Shown here: positions 29,845 to 38,685 of the stretch, in pieces
Layout: each line of letters starts with the position of its first letter
Numbering within the stretch: position 1 is the stretch's first letter
Assembly: GCA_020850455.1 (NCBI GenBank)
Contig: JADZEQ010000005.1
Span: 656,873 to 720,872 of the forward strand
From: Sphingomonadaceae bacterium
GTDB taxonomy: Bacteria; Pseudomonadota; Alphaproteobacteria; Sphingomonadales; Sphingomonadaceae
DNA length: 64,000 bases
Reading direction: 5' to 3'
Notes under the pieces: generated by a model
What the model saw: only the letters and a program-made list of their open reading frames with translations
The model's database searches: none
Told to the model about the DNA's origin: nothing
Made by a program: the position numbers and the translations under genes

Positions 29845-30852
29845 TTAGATCAGGCCGCCGATCACGCCAGCAGTGTCGACCATGCGGTTCGAAAAACCCC
29901 ATTCATTGTCATACCAGCTGACCACGCGAACCAATTTGCCGTCGATCACTGCGGTTTCAAGGCTGTCGATCGTCGAACTGGCCGGGCAGTGGTTGAGGTC
30001 AATCGACACCAATGGCTCGTCGGTAAAGGCCAAAATCCCCTTAAGCGCCCCTTCGGATGCAGCTTTGAGCAACGCATTCACTTCGTCACGGCTGGTTTCG
30101 CGCGCCGGGGTGAAGGTCAGGTCAACCAAGCTGACATTGGGCGTCGGCACGCGGATGGCGGAGCCGTCGAGCTTGCCCTTGAGTTCAGGCAACACTTCGC
30201 CGACCGCACGCGCCGCACCCGTCGTCGTCGGGATCATCGACATGCCCGCCGCACGCGCCCGGCGCATATCCCCATGAATTTGATCGAGAATCTTTTGATC
30301 ATTGGTGTAAGCGTGGACGGTGGTCATCAGCCCGCGTTCAATCCCAATCGCATCGTTCAACACCTTGGCGAGCGGGGCGAGGCAGTTGGTCGTGCAACTG
30401 GCGTTGGAGACGATGAGGTCATCGCCGGTCAGGCTGTCGTGGTTGACGCCATAAACAACCGTCTTGTCGACCCCTTTGGCCGGGGCCGAAATCAGCACCC
30501 GCTTGGCCCCGGCGGTCAAATGCGCACCCGCGCTGTCGCGGTCGGCAAAAAAGCCGGTGCATTCGAGAGCGATGTCAACGCCATTCGCCTCGTGCGGCAA
30601 TTTCGCCGGGTCACGTTCGGCGGTGACGTGGATGCGCCGCCCGTTGATGATGATGTCATTGCCGTCGGCATGGACATCGCCGGGGAATGGCCCGTGGACG
30701 CTGTCGCGCTTGAACAACATGGCGTTGGATTTGGCGTCGGCCAGATCGTTAATCGCAACCAGTTCGAGATCATGGTCGCTGCGTTCCAAAATGGCCCGCG
30801 CCACCAGACGACCGATACGGCCAAAACCATTGATTGCAACCTTCGTCGCCAT
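29845..30852 (-). CDS. gap: Glyceraldehyde-3-phosphate dehydrogenase, type I
   Basis: 335 residues. The NAD-binding start [17 protein letters not shown] and the active-site segment [13 protein letters not shown] are intact, the first Cys of the latter being the catalytic nucleophile. [14 protein letters not shown] near the C-terminus is also typical. It oxidises glyceraldehyde 3-phosphate to 1,3-bisphosphoglycerate. It lies 14 bases downstream of tkt on the same strand. Confidence 0.96.
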   Translation of the reverse strand: MATKVAINGFGRIGRLVARAILERSDHDLELVAINDLADAKSNAMLFKRDSVHGPFPGDVHADGNDIIINGRRIHVTAERDPAKLPHEANGVDIALECTGFFADRDSAGAHLTAGAKRVLISAPAKGVDKTVVYGVNHDSLTGDDLIVSNASCTTNCLAPLAKVLNDAIGIERGLMTTVHAYTNDQKILDQIHGDMRRARAAGMSMIPTTTGAARAVGEVLPELKGKLDGSAIRVPTPNVSLVDLTFTPARETSRDEVNALLKAASEGALKGILAFTDEPLVSIDLNHCPASSTIDSLETAVIDGKLVRVVSWYDNEWGFSNRMVDTAGVIGGLI

Positions 30853-30866
30853 GTCAAATACTCCTT

Positions 30867-32831
30867 TTAAGCCGTTAATTTAGCGATAATTTGTGGAACA
30901 ATAGCATCCGCGGTAAATCCGAAATGCGCGAAAAGATCCCTGGCCGGGGCAGACGCCCCGAAACTGTCGATCCCGATGATGAGGCCATCGCGCCCGACAT
31001 GCCGCTCCCAGCCCAAAGTCACCCCCGCCTCTATCGCGACGAGGAGAACATTATCGGGCAAAATATCGGCGCGATAGGCAGCGTCCTGCTCCGCAAATAA
31101 TTCCCAGCACGGCATGGAAACCACGTCGGCACCAATCCCCTGCCCTTCCAGCGCCGCCGCCACATCGACCGCGAGCGCGACCTCGCTCCCCGTCGCGATC
31201 AGCACCACCTGCCGCTTCGCAGTCGCGGCGCGCAGACGATAGCCGCCCTTTGCGCTGCCGCCGCCATTATTTTCGGCGAGCGAGGGCAAATTCTGGCGGC
31301 TCAGCGCCAGAACGCTCGGCCCGTCGGTGCGCGCCAGCGCCAGCCCCCATGCCTCTGCCGTTTCGACCGCATCGCACGGGCGAAAGACGTGAAGGTTGGG
31401 GATGGCGCGCAGGCTCATCACATGTTCGACCGGCTGGTGGGTCGGCCCGTCTTCGCCGAGACCAATGCTGTCATGGGTCAGGACATAGACGACGCGCTGC
31501 TGCTGCAACGCCGACAGGCGGATGGCGTTGCGACAATAATCGCTGAAAATCAAAAAGGTGCCGCCATAAGGGATAATCCCGCCGTGCAGCGCCATGCCGT
31601 TCATCGCGGCGGCCATGCCAAATTCGCGGATGCCGTAATAAATATAGCGCCCGCCATAATTTTCGGCGGTCAGCGGCATCGTCGCCTTGGTTTTGGTATT
31701 GTTGGAACCGGTCAAATCCGCCGAACCGCCGACCAGCGCCGGCACCGCAGCGGTCAGCGCCTCCAGCGCCATTTCGCTTGCCTTGCGGGTGGCGACATTG
31801 GGCTTTTCCGCGCGGATTTTATCGAGATAGCCAGCTAGTCCGATATCAGTCGGCAAATCCCCCGTCATCCGCGCGGTAAAGGCATCGCGTACCGGGCTTG
31901 CCGCCAAACGCGCCTGCCAATCGGCATAGTCGGCGGCGCTGCGCTGCCCGGCGGTCGTCCAATCCGCCGCAATATCCGCCGGAATTTCAAATGGCGCGGC
32001 GTTCCAACCCAGTTCGGCGCGCGCTGCGGCCACTTCATCCTTACCCAATGCCGCGCCATGGGTTGCCGACGTGCCTTGTTTATTGGGCGCGCCCTTACCA
32101 ATGATGGTGCGGCAGGCGATGAGCGAAGGGCGCGGGTCAGCCAAGGCTTCGTCAATCGCCCGCACGATATCCGCGCCATCATGCCCGTCGCAGGCGCACA
32201 CATGCCAGCCGGTCGCCCGGTAACGCGCCGCCACATCCTCACTCGTCGACAAATCGGTCGCCCCGTCGATGGTGATGCGATTGTCATCCCACAGGACATT
32301 GAGCCGCCCGAGCCGCAAATGTCCCGCCAAACCAATGGCTTCGTGGTTGATCCCTTCCATCAGACAGCCATCGCCCGCGACCACCCATGTGCGGTGATTG
32401 ATCAAATCATCGCCAAATTCGGCGTTCAAATGCCGTTCGGCCATCGCCATGCCGACCGCCATCGCCAACCCCTGCCCCAAGGGGCCGGTCGTGCATTCAA
32501 CGCCGTCAAGTTCGATATTTTCCGGGTGGCCAGCGCATGGGCTGTGCATCTGGCGAAAATTGGCGATGTCCGCCATCGTCGGGCGCGCATAGCCGCTGAG
32601 GTGGAGCAAGGCATAAGCGAGCATCGAACCATGCCCCGCCGACAGGACGAAACGGTCGCGGTCGGGCCAGCGTGGGTCCGCAGGATTATGCTTTAGGTAG
32701 CTCGAATATAGGATGGTCGCGACATCGGCCATGCCCATCGGCATCCCCGGGTGGCCGCTGTTCGCCGCCTCGACCGCATCCATCGCCAAAGCCCGAATGG
32801 CATTGGCCATTTGCTGCGTATCGCTGTGCAT
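30867..32831 (-). CDS. tkt: Transketolase
   Basis: 654 residues, normal for bacterial transketolase. [21 protein letters not shown] near the N-terminus, the thiamine diphosphate motif [13 protein letters not shown] and the pyrimidine-domain [15 protein letters not shown] are present. It transfers two-carbon units between sugar phosphates. The start at ATG 32831 (MHSDTQQM) is used because residues encoded upstream do not match the family. It heads the operon; the 159 bases up to the divergent small gene at 32991 must hold both promoters. Confidence 0.94.
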   Translation of the reverse strand: MHSDTQQMANAIRALAMDAVEAANSGHPGMPMGMADVATILYSSYLKHNPADPRWPDRDRFVLSAGHGSMLAYALLHLSGYARPTMADIANFRQMHSPCAGHPENIELDGVECTTGPLGQGLAMAVGMAMAERHLNAEFGDDLINHRTWVVAGDGCLMEGINHEAIGLAGHLRLGRLNVLWDDNRITIDGATDLSTSEDVAARYRATGWHVCACDGHDGADIVRAIDEALADPRPSLIACRTIIGKGAPNKQGTSATHGAALGKDEVAAARAELGWNAAPFEIPADIAADWTTAGQRSAADYADWQARLAASPVRDAFTARMTGDLPTDIGLAGYLDKIRAEKPNVATRKASEMALEALTAAVPALVGGSADLTGSNNTKTKATMPLTAENYGGRYIYYGIREFGMAAAMNGMALHGGIIPYGGTFLIFSDYCRNAIRLSALQQQRVVYVLTHDSIGLGEDGPTHQPVEHVMSLRAIPNLHVFRPCDAVETAEAWGLALARTDGPSVLALSRQNLPSLAENNGGGSAKGGYRLRAATAKRQVVLIATGSEVALAVDVAAALEGQGIGADVVSMPCWELFAEQDAAYRADILPDNVLLVAIEAGVTLGWERHVGRDGLIIGIDSFGASAPARDLFAHFGFTADAIVPQIIAKLTA

Positions 32832-32990
32832 GCACACCCCCGGTTGGATATCGAAAATTAGCGGTTGAAACGCGAGCGATTCGCGTGGCCGTGCCTTGGG
32901 GCGGGGGCGCGCCGGGGTCAAGGCTTTGCGCCCATTTGGTGGCGATTTGCGGCTGATTGCGTTGCACGGCAGGCACGCTATATCTTGGTT

Positions 32991-33176
32991 ATGGAAGAAA
33001 GCTCTGGCTTTAGGCGATTGCGCGCCGCGCTCGATGCGTTGGAGGGTGAGGTTGCGGCCACCGAAACGCGCCTTTCCGGCCCCGACAGCCTGACCGAACG
33101 CCACAAAAATCTGCGCCGCGCGGTCGGTTCGGTCATCGATGATATCGATCGCTTGCTGGAACAGCCGCATGGCTGA
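32991..33176 (+). CDS. Small coiled-coil protein upstream of ZapA
   Basis: 61 residues, charged and probably helical (LRAALDALEGEVAATETRLS ... LRRAVGSVIDDIDRLL), with heptad-like spacing and no signal peptide. Homologous short proteins precede zapA in many alphaproteobacteria, but no function is established to my knowledge. ATG at 32991 follows a TATCTTGGTT stretch; in-frame starts further upstream give a low-complexity extension. It overlaps zapA by eight bases, so the two are likely coupled and may cooperate at the division ring (inference). Confidence 0.7.
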   Translation: MEESSGFRRLRAALDALEGEVAATETRLSGPDSLTERHKNLRRAVGSVIDDIDRLLEQPHG

Positions 33177-33474
33177 GGTAACGTTGCATATCGGCGGGCA
33201 TGATTATCGGCTAGCCTGCGCCGATGGCGAAGAAGCGGCATTGCAGGCGCTAGGCGGCATGGTGGAGCGGGAGGTGCAGGCGGCGCGCGCGCTCGGCGGC
33301 CTCAATGAATCGCGGCAATTGCTGTTCGCTGCCCTGTTTCTGGCGGACAAGCTGGCCAATGGTGGTGCCGTAACCGTGCCGAGCAACGGTGATGATGCCG
33401 CGTTGGATGCGCTGGCCGTGCGGGTGGAGGCGCTAACCACGCGCCTCACCCATATTCGGCAGAATCTGGGCTAG
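33169..33474 (+). CDS. zapA: Cell division protein ZapA
   Basis: 101 residues. AEVTLHIGGHDYRLACADGEEAALQALGGMVE is the typical ZapA N-terminal domain, followed by a helix with LLFAALFLADKL and a C-terminal coiled coil. It promotes FtsZ protofilament bundling at mid-cell. The context zapA, 6S-like RNA, cyclo-ligase is a conserved arrangement in proteobacteria and supports the call. Confidence 0.88.
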   Translation: MAEVTLHIGGHDYRLACADGEEAALQALGGMVEREVQAARALGGLNESRQLLFAALFLADKLANGGAVTVPSNGDDAALDALAVRVEALTTRLTHIRQNLG

Positions 33475-33484
33475 AAGCTACAAT

Positions 33485-33615
33485 CAGGGCTTGAGGGTCG
33501 CTGCCCCCAACCCTATCTTGCGCGCGACGGGTACTGCATGGTGCGCGCTATGCGAAAATCCCTGAGGCGATAAACACATCCATGGGGGCTGTCCCTGCCC
33601 GGGCCCTGGCCCGAC
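33485..33615 (+). ncRNA. ssrS: Probable 6S RNA
   Basis: No gene covers 33475-33697, exactly where 6S RNA sits between zapA and the cyclo-ligase in many proteobacteria. A closing stem can be drawn: AGGG (33494-33497) with CCCT (33593-33596) and GCCCCC (33503-33508) with GGGGGC (33584-33589), plus an internal GCGCGC/GCGCGC pair (33520-33525 with 33543-33548). CGGGCC/GGCCCG follows at about 33600, and a CTGACG/CGTCAG hairpin at 33631-33649. 6S RNA binds housekeeping RNA polymerase. Boundaries are approximate, and identification rests on position plus fold. Confidence 0.55.
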
Positions 33616-33697
33616 GTATATGGTTCCCACCTGACGTTACTGGCGTCAGAGGATATTTCCAAAGGCAAACGGCCAATGCGGTCCCGTCACCCCGAAC

Positions 33698-34255
33698 ATG
33701 GCCATGGTTAAACAGGATGCGAGGGCGCGACTGCGTGCCGAAATGCGTGCCCAGCGCGCCACGAATAATGGCATTTTTTCTTTTCAAAAGAAAATCTTGG
33801 ATAGCTTATCTAAGATTATATCGCAACATATGATTATCGCCAGCTATGTGCCGATATGCGGCGAAGCCGACCCGGCGCAGGCGGTCGCGCTGGCGCGCGC
33901 TTTGGGCAAGGCCATCGCCCTCCCCCGCACCGATCCGGCGACAAAAACGATCCATTTCCATCACCACGCCGTGGCAGGCGCATTGGAAAGCGGCGCTTAT
34001 GGCATATCACAGCCGCTCCCCAGCGCGCAGCGCACCACCCCAGACCTGTTATTGGTTCCGCTCCTCGCCTTTGACCGGCGGGGCAACCGGCTGGGGCAAG
34101 GCGGCGGCTATTATGACCGTGCACTTGCCGCGCTGCCCGATGCTGTCAGTGTCGGCATTGGCTGGGATTGGCAGGAAATTACCGATGTGCCCGTCGAACC
34201 GTGGGACAGACGGCTGGACTTTATCGCCACACCCACCCAATGGCTGACAGCATGA
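33698..34255 (+). CDS. 5-formyltetrahydrofolate cyclo-ligase
   Basis: 185 residues. The ATP/substrate motif RLGQGGGYYDRAL (about residue 130), LVPLLAFDRRGNRLG and an N-terminal KQDARARLRAEMR helix are diagnostic. It converts 5-formyl-THF to 5,10-methenyl-THF with ATP. It lies directly after the 6S-like RNA; ATG at 33698 is used, with ATGGTT six bases later also possible. The stop overlaps the DUF2842 start (ATGA). Confidence 0.9.
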   Translation: MAMVKQDARARLRAEMRAQRATNNGIFSFQKKILDSLSKIISQHMIIASYVPICGEADPAQAVALARALGKAIALPRTDPATKTIHFHHHAVAGALESGAYGISQPLPSAQRTTPDLLLVPLLAFDRRGNRLGQGGGYYDRALAALPDAVSVGIGWDWQEITDVPVEPWDRRLDFIATPTQWLTA

Positions 34256-34491
34256 CGTCACCCTACCCCGTCCCGCCCGAACCAAGCTGGCGCAAACCGG
34301 CTGGCATATTGCTGATATTATCGCTGATCGCGCTGTGGTTGTTTCTGGTCACCAGTGCGGTCGAATGGTTGGGGCAAAGATTTGGCGGCCTGCCGGGTTG
34401 GGCGGAACTGACCATCTATGTCATCGCCGGGATCGTCTGGATATTCCCGATGCGTCCGCTGCTGATCTGGATGGAGGGGGCACCCAAATAA
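34252..34491 (+). CDS. DUF2842 family membrane protein
   Basis: 79 residues, two transmembrane helices (about 19-41 and 51-70) with the family's PSWRKPAGILLIL start and WIFPMRPLLIWME end. Small alphaproteobacterial family of unknown function. It is translationally coupled to the cyclo-ligase through an ATGA overlap; a longer in-frame start at 34168 is a shadow. Confidence 0.78.
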   Translation: MTSPYPVPPEPSWRKPAGILLILSLIALWLFLVTSAVEWLGQRFGGLPGWAELTIYVIAGIVWIFPMRPLLIWMEGAPK

Positions 34492-34501
34492 TCGCCCAAA
34501 T

Positions 34502-34518
34502 GGCGGCGCAAAGCCGCC
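34502..34518 (+). terminator. Possible stem-loop terminator after DUF2842
   Basis: GGCGGC (34502-34507) and GCCGCC (34513-34518) form a six-pair stem with a GCAAA loop, 11 bases after the DUF2842 stop, followed by a second GCGCAC/GTGCGC element. There is no U tract, so termination is uncertain. It separates this unit from the convergent tRNA-Asp. Confidence 0.35.
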
Positions 34519-34558
34519 GCGCGCACGGGGTGCGCCATTTGCCAAAAATATGGAGAAA

Positions 34559-34635
<77 letters not shown>

Positions 34636-34696
34636 GTGGTGTGGAGGCGCGCAACTATTGCCTTCGCGTCCCCAAGTCAACAGCCCCCCGACAATA

Positions 34697-35851
34697 TTAT
34701 GTGGCGGATCGCTCACTCTGATAAAGCGCGCGGGCAATCGCCTGAATTACCACCAAAATGGGTACCGCGAGGAAAGCGCCGGGCGCACCCCAGACCCACC
34801 CCCAAAAACTGAGCGAGATGAGAATGAGCAAGGGGTTGATGGTCAACCGCCGCCCCAAAATCAGCGGGGTGACAAAATTTGCCTCTATCGTGTGCAGCGT
34901 AATCTGGATCGCGGCGGGGAGCAGCGCCAGCCCGATAGAATCAAACGACATCAAGCCGCCGAGCGCCAGCAGCATGGCTGCAACCACCGGCCCCAAATAG
35001 GGGATGAAGTTGCAGATGGCGACGATACCACCCCACATCAAAGGCGAAGGCATGCCAATCAGCCACAGCAGGCCCGCCACCGCCAGCCCCAGCCCCAGAT
35101 TTATCGCGATGATCGTGCCCATATAGGCGCTCGTCGCCTCCACCACCGCGCGAATCGTCCGCGACGTCGCAATGGCACCATCAAAATCCTGGCTGGTACC
35201 AATGGCGACACGCCGCATTTTCGACCAACCGGCGAGGAAGAAATAAACGAACAAGGTGGCAAACATCGTCTGCACGGCAGCGGCGGGCGCGCTTTCCGAT
35301 ATAAAAGCCCAAACGCTGCTCGGCGTATCGACCGCAATCGCTTGGGCGCGCGCCGCCGTATTGCTGGCAAAAACCTGCAATGCATCATCGACGAAGCGTT
35401 GCAGCGCGGCAAATGCGTCGATCAGCGGGGCCAGATTTTCACGGATCTGCGGCAAACGCTCAGGCAGGCGAATGAACCAGTCACTTGCCGGAATGACGAT
35501 GAGGGCGAGCGCCCCGTTAATCAGCAGAATAAAGCCCAATACGCACAATAAAGCTGCCAGCGGGGATGGGATGGCGCGCCTTTCCATCCATTCGAGCGCC
35601 GGGACGAGCGCGGTGGCAATGACAATCGCCGCCGTCAGCGGCAGGAAAAACTCCGCGCCGGCCTGCAAGGCAAAGGGGGAGGCAACGGCAATCCCCGCTA
35701 CCAGCACATAGGCGATCAGGCGCAGCGGCTCCGCACCAAATACCGGACGGCGGGGCGGGGCGGCAGGTGCGGGTGGGGCAGCATGCGGCGCGCCATCCCC
35801 CCGCATGACGTCATCCGACCGGCCTTGTGGTGATTTCCCCTGCCCTTCCAT
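34697..35851 (-). CDS. AI-2E family transporter (PerM-like permease)
   Basis: 384 residues from ATG 35851. Multi-helix UPF0118/AI-2E exporter-like protein: an N-terminal pair of helices (LRLIAYVLVAGIAVASPFAL, FFLPLTAAIVIATALVPAL), a periplasmic or cytoplasmic helical region, then NLGLGLAVAGLLWLIG, FIPYLGPVVAAMLLALGG and PLILGRRLTINPLLILIS, the usual end motifs. The substrate is unknown; the AI-2 name is historical. The extra 19 residues from 35908 are not family-like. It is divergent from the exported-protein operon, 137 bases apart. Confidence 0.82.
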   Translation of the reverse strand: MEGQGKSPQGRSDDVMRGDGAPHAAPPAPAAPPRRPVFGAEPLRLIAYVLVAGIAVASPFALQAGAEFFLPLTAAIVIATALVPALEWMERRAIPSPLAALLCVLGFILLINGALALIVIPASDWFIRLPERLPQIRENLAPLIDAFAALQRFVDDALQVFASNTAARAQAIAVDTPSSVWAFISESAPAAAVQTMFATLFVYFFLAGWSKMRRVAIGTSQDFDGAIATSRTIRAVVEATSAYMGTIIAINLGLGLAVAGLLWLIGMPSPLMWGGIVAICNFIPYLGPVVAAMLLALGGLMSFDSIGLALLPAAIQITLHTIEANFVTPLILGRRLTINPLLILISLSFWGWVWGAPGAFLAVPILVVIQAIARALYQSERSAT

Positions 35852-35958
35852 CGGTGCAGCATGCCACCCTTCTACCCCGACGCCAAGGTGCAAGCAGGCG
35901 AAGCCCATCGCGCATCAAATGCGGTTTAACGAAATATTTGCCCATTTTTGCGAAATCC

Positions 35959-35981
35959 GTCCCGACCAGTTTGTTCGGGAC
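35959..35981 (+). promoter_or_regulatory. Hairpin covering the ribosome site of the exported-protein operon
   Basis: GTCCCGA (35959-35965) and TCGGGAC (35975-35981) form a perfect seven-pair stem with a nine-base loop. The only Shine-Dalgarno-like sequence, GGGA at 35977-35980, lies in the 3' arm eight bases before the ATG at 35989. Folding would therefore hide the ribosome site, a simple route to translational control or a protein operator. The role is inferred. Confidence 0.45.
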
Positions 35982-35988
35982 CAACATT

Positions 35989-36984
35989 ATGACGTCATTT
36001 TCGGGTTCATTTGCTGCACGCCACGCCTTGTTGGCGACCAGCGCGATATTCATTTTCTCTGCCCTGCCCACCATTGCCCATGCAGCGGGAACGCGCGCTG
36101 GCACGGTGATTTCCAACACCGCCAGCGCGACTTTCGACAATGGGGGTGGTTCGACCACGGTCAATTCGAATACCAACACGCTGACCGTTGATGAATTGAT
36201 CGAAATCGACGTTGACTGGTCGGACAGTGCCGATGTGGTGACGACCCCGGGAGCCACCAGCCAGCCGCTCAAATTTCAGGTGACCAACAACGGTAACGGC
36301 GTTGAAACCTATGGCTTGGCCACCGTTTCGACGATTGGCGGCGACAATTATGACCCCAGCGTGACGCAAATCGTCATCGATGATGGCGATGGCGTTTATG
36401 AACCGGGGCAAGACACCATCTATGTACCGGGCAGCAATGATCCGGTGCTGAACCCCGACCAAAGCATCACCGTCTTTGTCCTGTCGACGACGCCGGGTGG
36501 CTTGGCCGACGGCGATCGCGGCGGCGTGCAGCTGACCGCCACCTCCAAGACCGGCACCGGCGCACCGGGCACCAGCTTTGCGGGTGCCGGTGAAGGCGGC
36601 GGCAATGCCGTCCTCGGCACCTCTGGCGGCGATGATTCGGACAATGGATTTTACATTGTGTCGTCGGCCAACGTGTCGATCGCCAAGAGTGCGACTGTGC
36701 TCGACCCCTTTGGCGGAACCGGCGTCGTTCCGGGTTCGACCATCACCTACACATTGGTCGCAACGACCACCGGTTCGGGCAATCTGCCCAATTTGGTGAT
36801 CAGCGATGCCGTCCCGACCGGCACGACCTATGTCCCCGGTTCGATCACATTGGGCGGCACCGCGCAAAGCGATGCCAATGATGCCGACGCTGGCCGGTTC
36901 GGCAGCGGCACCGTCACCGTCAACCTCGGCACCGTTGCCGGGGGACAGACACGCACCATCACCTTCAAAGCCACGGTTAATTGA
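35989..36984 (+). CDS. Exported DUF11-like repeat protein (first of operon)
   Basis: 331 residues, no named family beyond a DUF11/conserved-repeat-like C-terminus. A signal peptide ends at about residue 31 (IAHA|AGT). The mature N-terminus has ISNTASATF ... VNSNTNTL (41-64), a motif shared with two later genes. The middle contains a possible calcium loop DDGDGVYEPGQD and long Gly/Ser/Thr stretches. The last 90 residues (VVPGSTITYTL ... ISDAVPTGTTYVPGSI ... TRTITFKATVN) form the DUF11-like domain. It is paralogous along its length to the protein at 37550-38608. A structural surface or secreted role is inferred. Confidence 0.75.
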   Translation: MTSFSGSFAARHALLATSAIFIFSALPTIAHAAGTRAGTVISNTASATFDNGGGSTTVNSNTNTLTVDELIEIDVDWSDSADVVTTPGATSQPLKFQVTNNGNGVETYGLATVSTIGGDNYDPSVTQIVIDDGDGVYEPGQDTIYVPGSNDPVLNPDQSITVFVLSTTPGGLADGDRGGVQLTATSKTGTGAPGTSFAGAGEGGGNAVLGTSGGDDSDNGFYIVSSANVSIAKSATVLDPFGGTGVVPGSTITYTLVATTTGSGNLPNLVISDAVPTGTTYVPGSITLGGTAQSDANDADAGRFGSGTVTVNLGTVAGGQTRTITFKATVN

Positions 36985-36995
36985 GGATTTTGGCC

Positions 36996-37478
36996 ATGAA
37001 ACGCATGATTTCATTCGCTTTCGCGCTCAGCCTCGCCAGCGCATTGCCCGGCGTCGCACAGGCCCAAAGCGCCAATGCGGTCGCCATCGACAGCAATGTG
37101 ATGGTCGAACGCACGACCACCGATGCCGCCGGACGCAGCCAAACGATGCTGGAGGAACCGCGCGTCGTGGTGCCGGGCGACAAGCTCGTCTTCGTTCTTA
37201 ACTATCGCAACAATGGCGTGCGCGCGGCGAGCGACTTTGTCGTTACCAACCCGCTGCCGCAGGCGGTCGCCTTTGACGGCACCAGCGACGCCGACGCCAG
37301 CGTTTCGGTCGATGGTGGGCGTAGCTGGGGCCAACTTGCCACGCTTTCCATTCGCAATGCCGACGGCACCAGCCGCCCCGCCCGGGCGGAGGATGTCACG
37401 CATATCCGCTGGGCCTTCCAGCAACCCATCCCGGCTGGGCGTGCCGGTCGACTGATGTTCCGTGGCGTCGTTCGGTAA
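36996..37478 (+). CDS. Small exported DUF11-like protein
   Basis: 160 residues from ATG 36996, 11 bases after the previous stop. Signal peptide MKRMISFAFALSLASALPGVAQA, then essentially one DUF11-like domain: VVVPGDKLVFVLNYRNNGVRAASDFVVTNPLPQAVAFD, followed by WGQLATLSIRNADG and a closing GRLMFRGVV strand. It lacks the SNTA motif of its neighbours. The PGD...Y.N.G...D..P pattern matches the C-terminal domains of the two flanking proteins and residues 370-480 of the giant protein, so it may be a chaperone-like or minor structural component (inference). Confidence 0.72.
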   Translation: MKRMISFAFALSLASALPGVAQAQSANAVAIDSNVMVERTTTDAAGRSQTMLEEPRVVVPGDKLVFVLNYRNNGVRAASDFVVTNPLPQAVAFDGTSDADASVSVDGGRSWGQLATLSIRNADGTSRPARAEDVTHIRWAFQQPIPAGRAGRLMFRGVVR

Positions 37479-37549
37479 AATTCACGCGGAAATTCAAGAC
37501 TCTGTCAGACCTTTCGGGTGGCAGGACCAGACCCTAGAAGGAGCATGAA

Positions 37550-38608
37550 GTGACGATTAAAAAACTGCACATGGGATCGTGCGGTATCGTCGCGCTGGCA
37601 GTGGCTAGCGCGACGCCGGCGCTTGCTGGCGGGACCACCGCAGGCAGTTCGATCACCAACACCGCGTCGATTAGCTATAGCGTCGGCGGGGTTTCGCAAC
37701 CATCGGTCAATTCGAACACCGACAGCTTTGTCGTTGACCGCAAGGTGAACCTGACCGTCGCCGAAGTCGGCAGCGCGACGGTGGTTGTTGCCCCCGGCCA
37801 AAGCGGAGCCTATACGACTTTCACCCTGCAAAATACGTCGAACGCGGTGCTCGATTTTGCACTGGCAGCCAGCCAGACGGCGGGCGGCACCGCTGCGCAT
37901 GGCGGCACCGATAATTTCGATGTCACAGGCGTTACCATCTATCGCGATACCAATGGTAACAGCACCTATGACGCGGGCACCGACACCGCCGTTACCTACA
38001 TCGATGAACTGGGTATTGATGCGACCGTCACCCTGTTTGCCGTCGCCAATGTGCCGTCGGGCTTGTCGACGGGCGATGTTGCCAACATTCGTCTGACCGC
38101 AACGGGCCGTGAAGGCGGCACTGCCGGGTCGATGGGCGCAGCGCTGGTGCAAACGGCGGGTGCCAATACGGCGGCGATGGATACGGTCTTTGCCGATGCG
38201 GCGGGCGTTGCCGATGCCGCGCGCGATGCAGCGCATAGCGATGATGATGATTATACCGTCGCCACCGCCGCGCTGACCGTCACCAAGTCGAGCAGCATTG
38301 TCTCTGACCCGGTGAATAACGTCACCAACCCCAAGGCGATCCCCGGCGCGGTCATCAGCTACTGCATCCAGATCGCCAACGCATCGGGTGGTGCGGCCGC
38401 GACCTCGGTCAGCGTCAGCGACGTTGTGCCGTCGGACATGACCTATGTTACTGGTTCGATCCGCCTCAACGGGACGGTGACCGGCAGCACCTGTAACGCC
38501 GACGGCGTTGCGGGGGGCAGCTACTCCTCCGGCACCGTGTCGGGGACGATTGCAACCATCGCTGCTGGCGACACGCGCACTCTGGTGTTCCAGGCTACCA
38601 TTAATTGA
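37550..38608 (+). CDS. Exported DUF11-like repeat protein (paralogue of first gene)
   Basis: 352 residues. GTG at 37550 is chosen because AAGGAG lies seven bases upstream and no in-frame ATG gives a signal peptide. The signal peptide ends at PALA|GGT (about residue 26). The mature start has SITNTASISY ... VNSNTDSF (34-60). A calcium-loop-like DTNGNSTYDAGTD occurs mid-protein, DSDDDD-type acidic residues near 230, and a C-terminal DUF11-like domain AIPGAVISYCIQ ... VSDVVPSDMTYVTGSIRLNG ... TRTLVFQATIN. Same order of parts as the first gene. Function unknown. Confidence 0.75.
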   Translation: MTIKKLHMGSCGIVALAVASATPALAGGTTAGSSITNTASISYSVGGVSQPSVNSNTDSFVVDRKVNLTVAEVGSATVVVAPGQSGAYTTFTLQNTSNAVLDFALAASQTAGGTAAHGGTDNFDVTGVTIYRDTNGNSTYDAGTDTAVTYIDELGIDATVTLFAVANVPSGLSTGDVANIRLTATGREGGTAGSMGAALVQTAGANTAAMDTVFADAAGVADAARDAAHSDDDDYTVATAALTVTKSSSIVSDPVNNVTNPKAIPGAVISYCIQIANASGGAAATSVSVSDVVPSDMTYVTGSIRLNGTVTGSTCNADGVAGGSYSSGTVSGTIATIAAGDTRTLVFQATIN

Positions 38609-38614
38609 CGATTT

Positions 38615-38663
38615 GGGGCGGCTGAAGGGCGCGTTCGATAGTGGACGCACCCCCAGCCGCCCC
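38615..38663 (+). terminator. Strong stem-loop between the third and fourth operon genes
   Basis: GGGGCGGCTG (38615-38624) and CAGCCGCCCC (38654-38663) are perfect ten-base complements with a further GCGT/ACGC pair inside, followed by TTTC. It lies six bases after the stop of the exported protein and 22 before the giant gene. It may act as a partial terminator or RNA-processing/stability element that lowers expression of the giant protein relative to its small partners. Confidence 0.55.
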
Positions 38664-38685
38664 TTTCGGCATTTAGAAATTAACC

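Noticed and set aside
34502-34545. GC-rich inverted repeats considered as a mobile-element end
   Set aside because: Too short, without target-site duplication or adjacent transposase; a terminator-like stem is the simpler reading.
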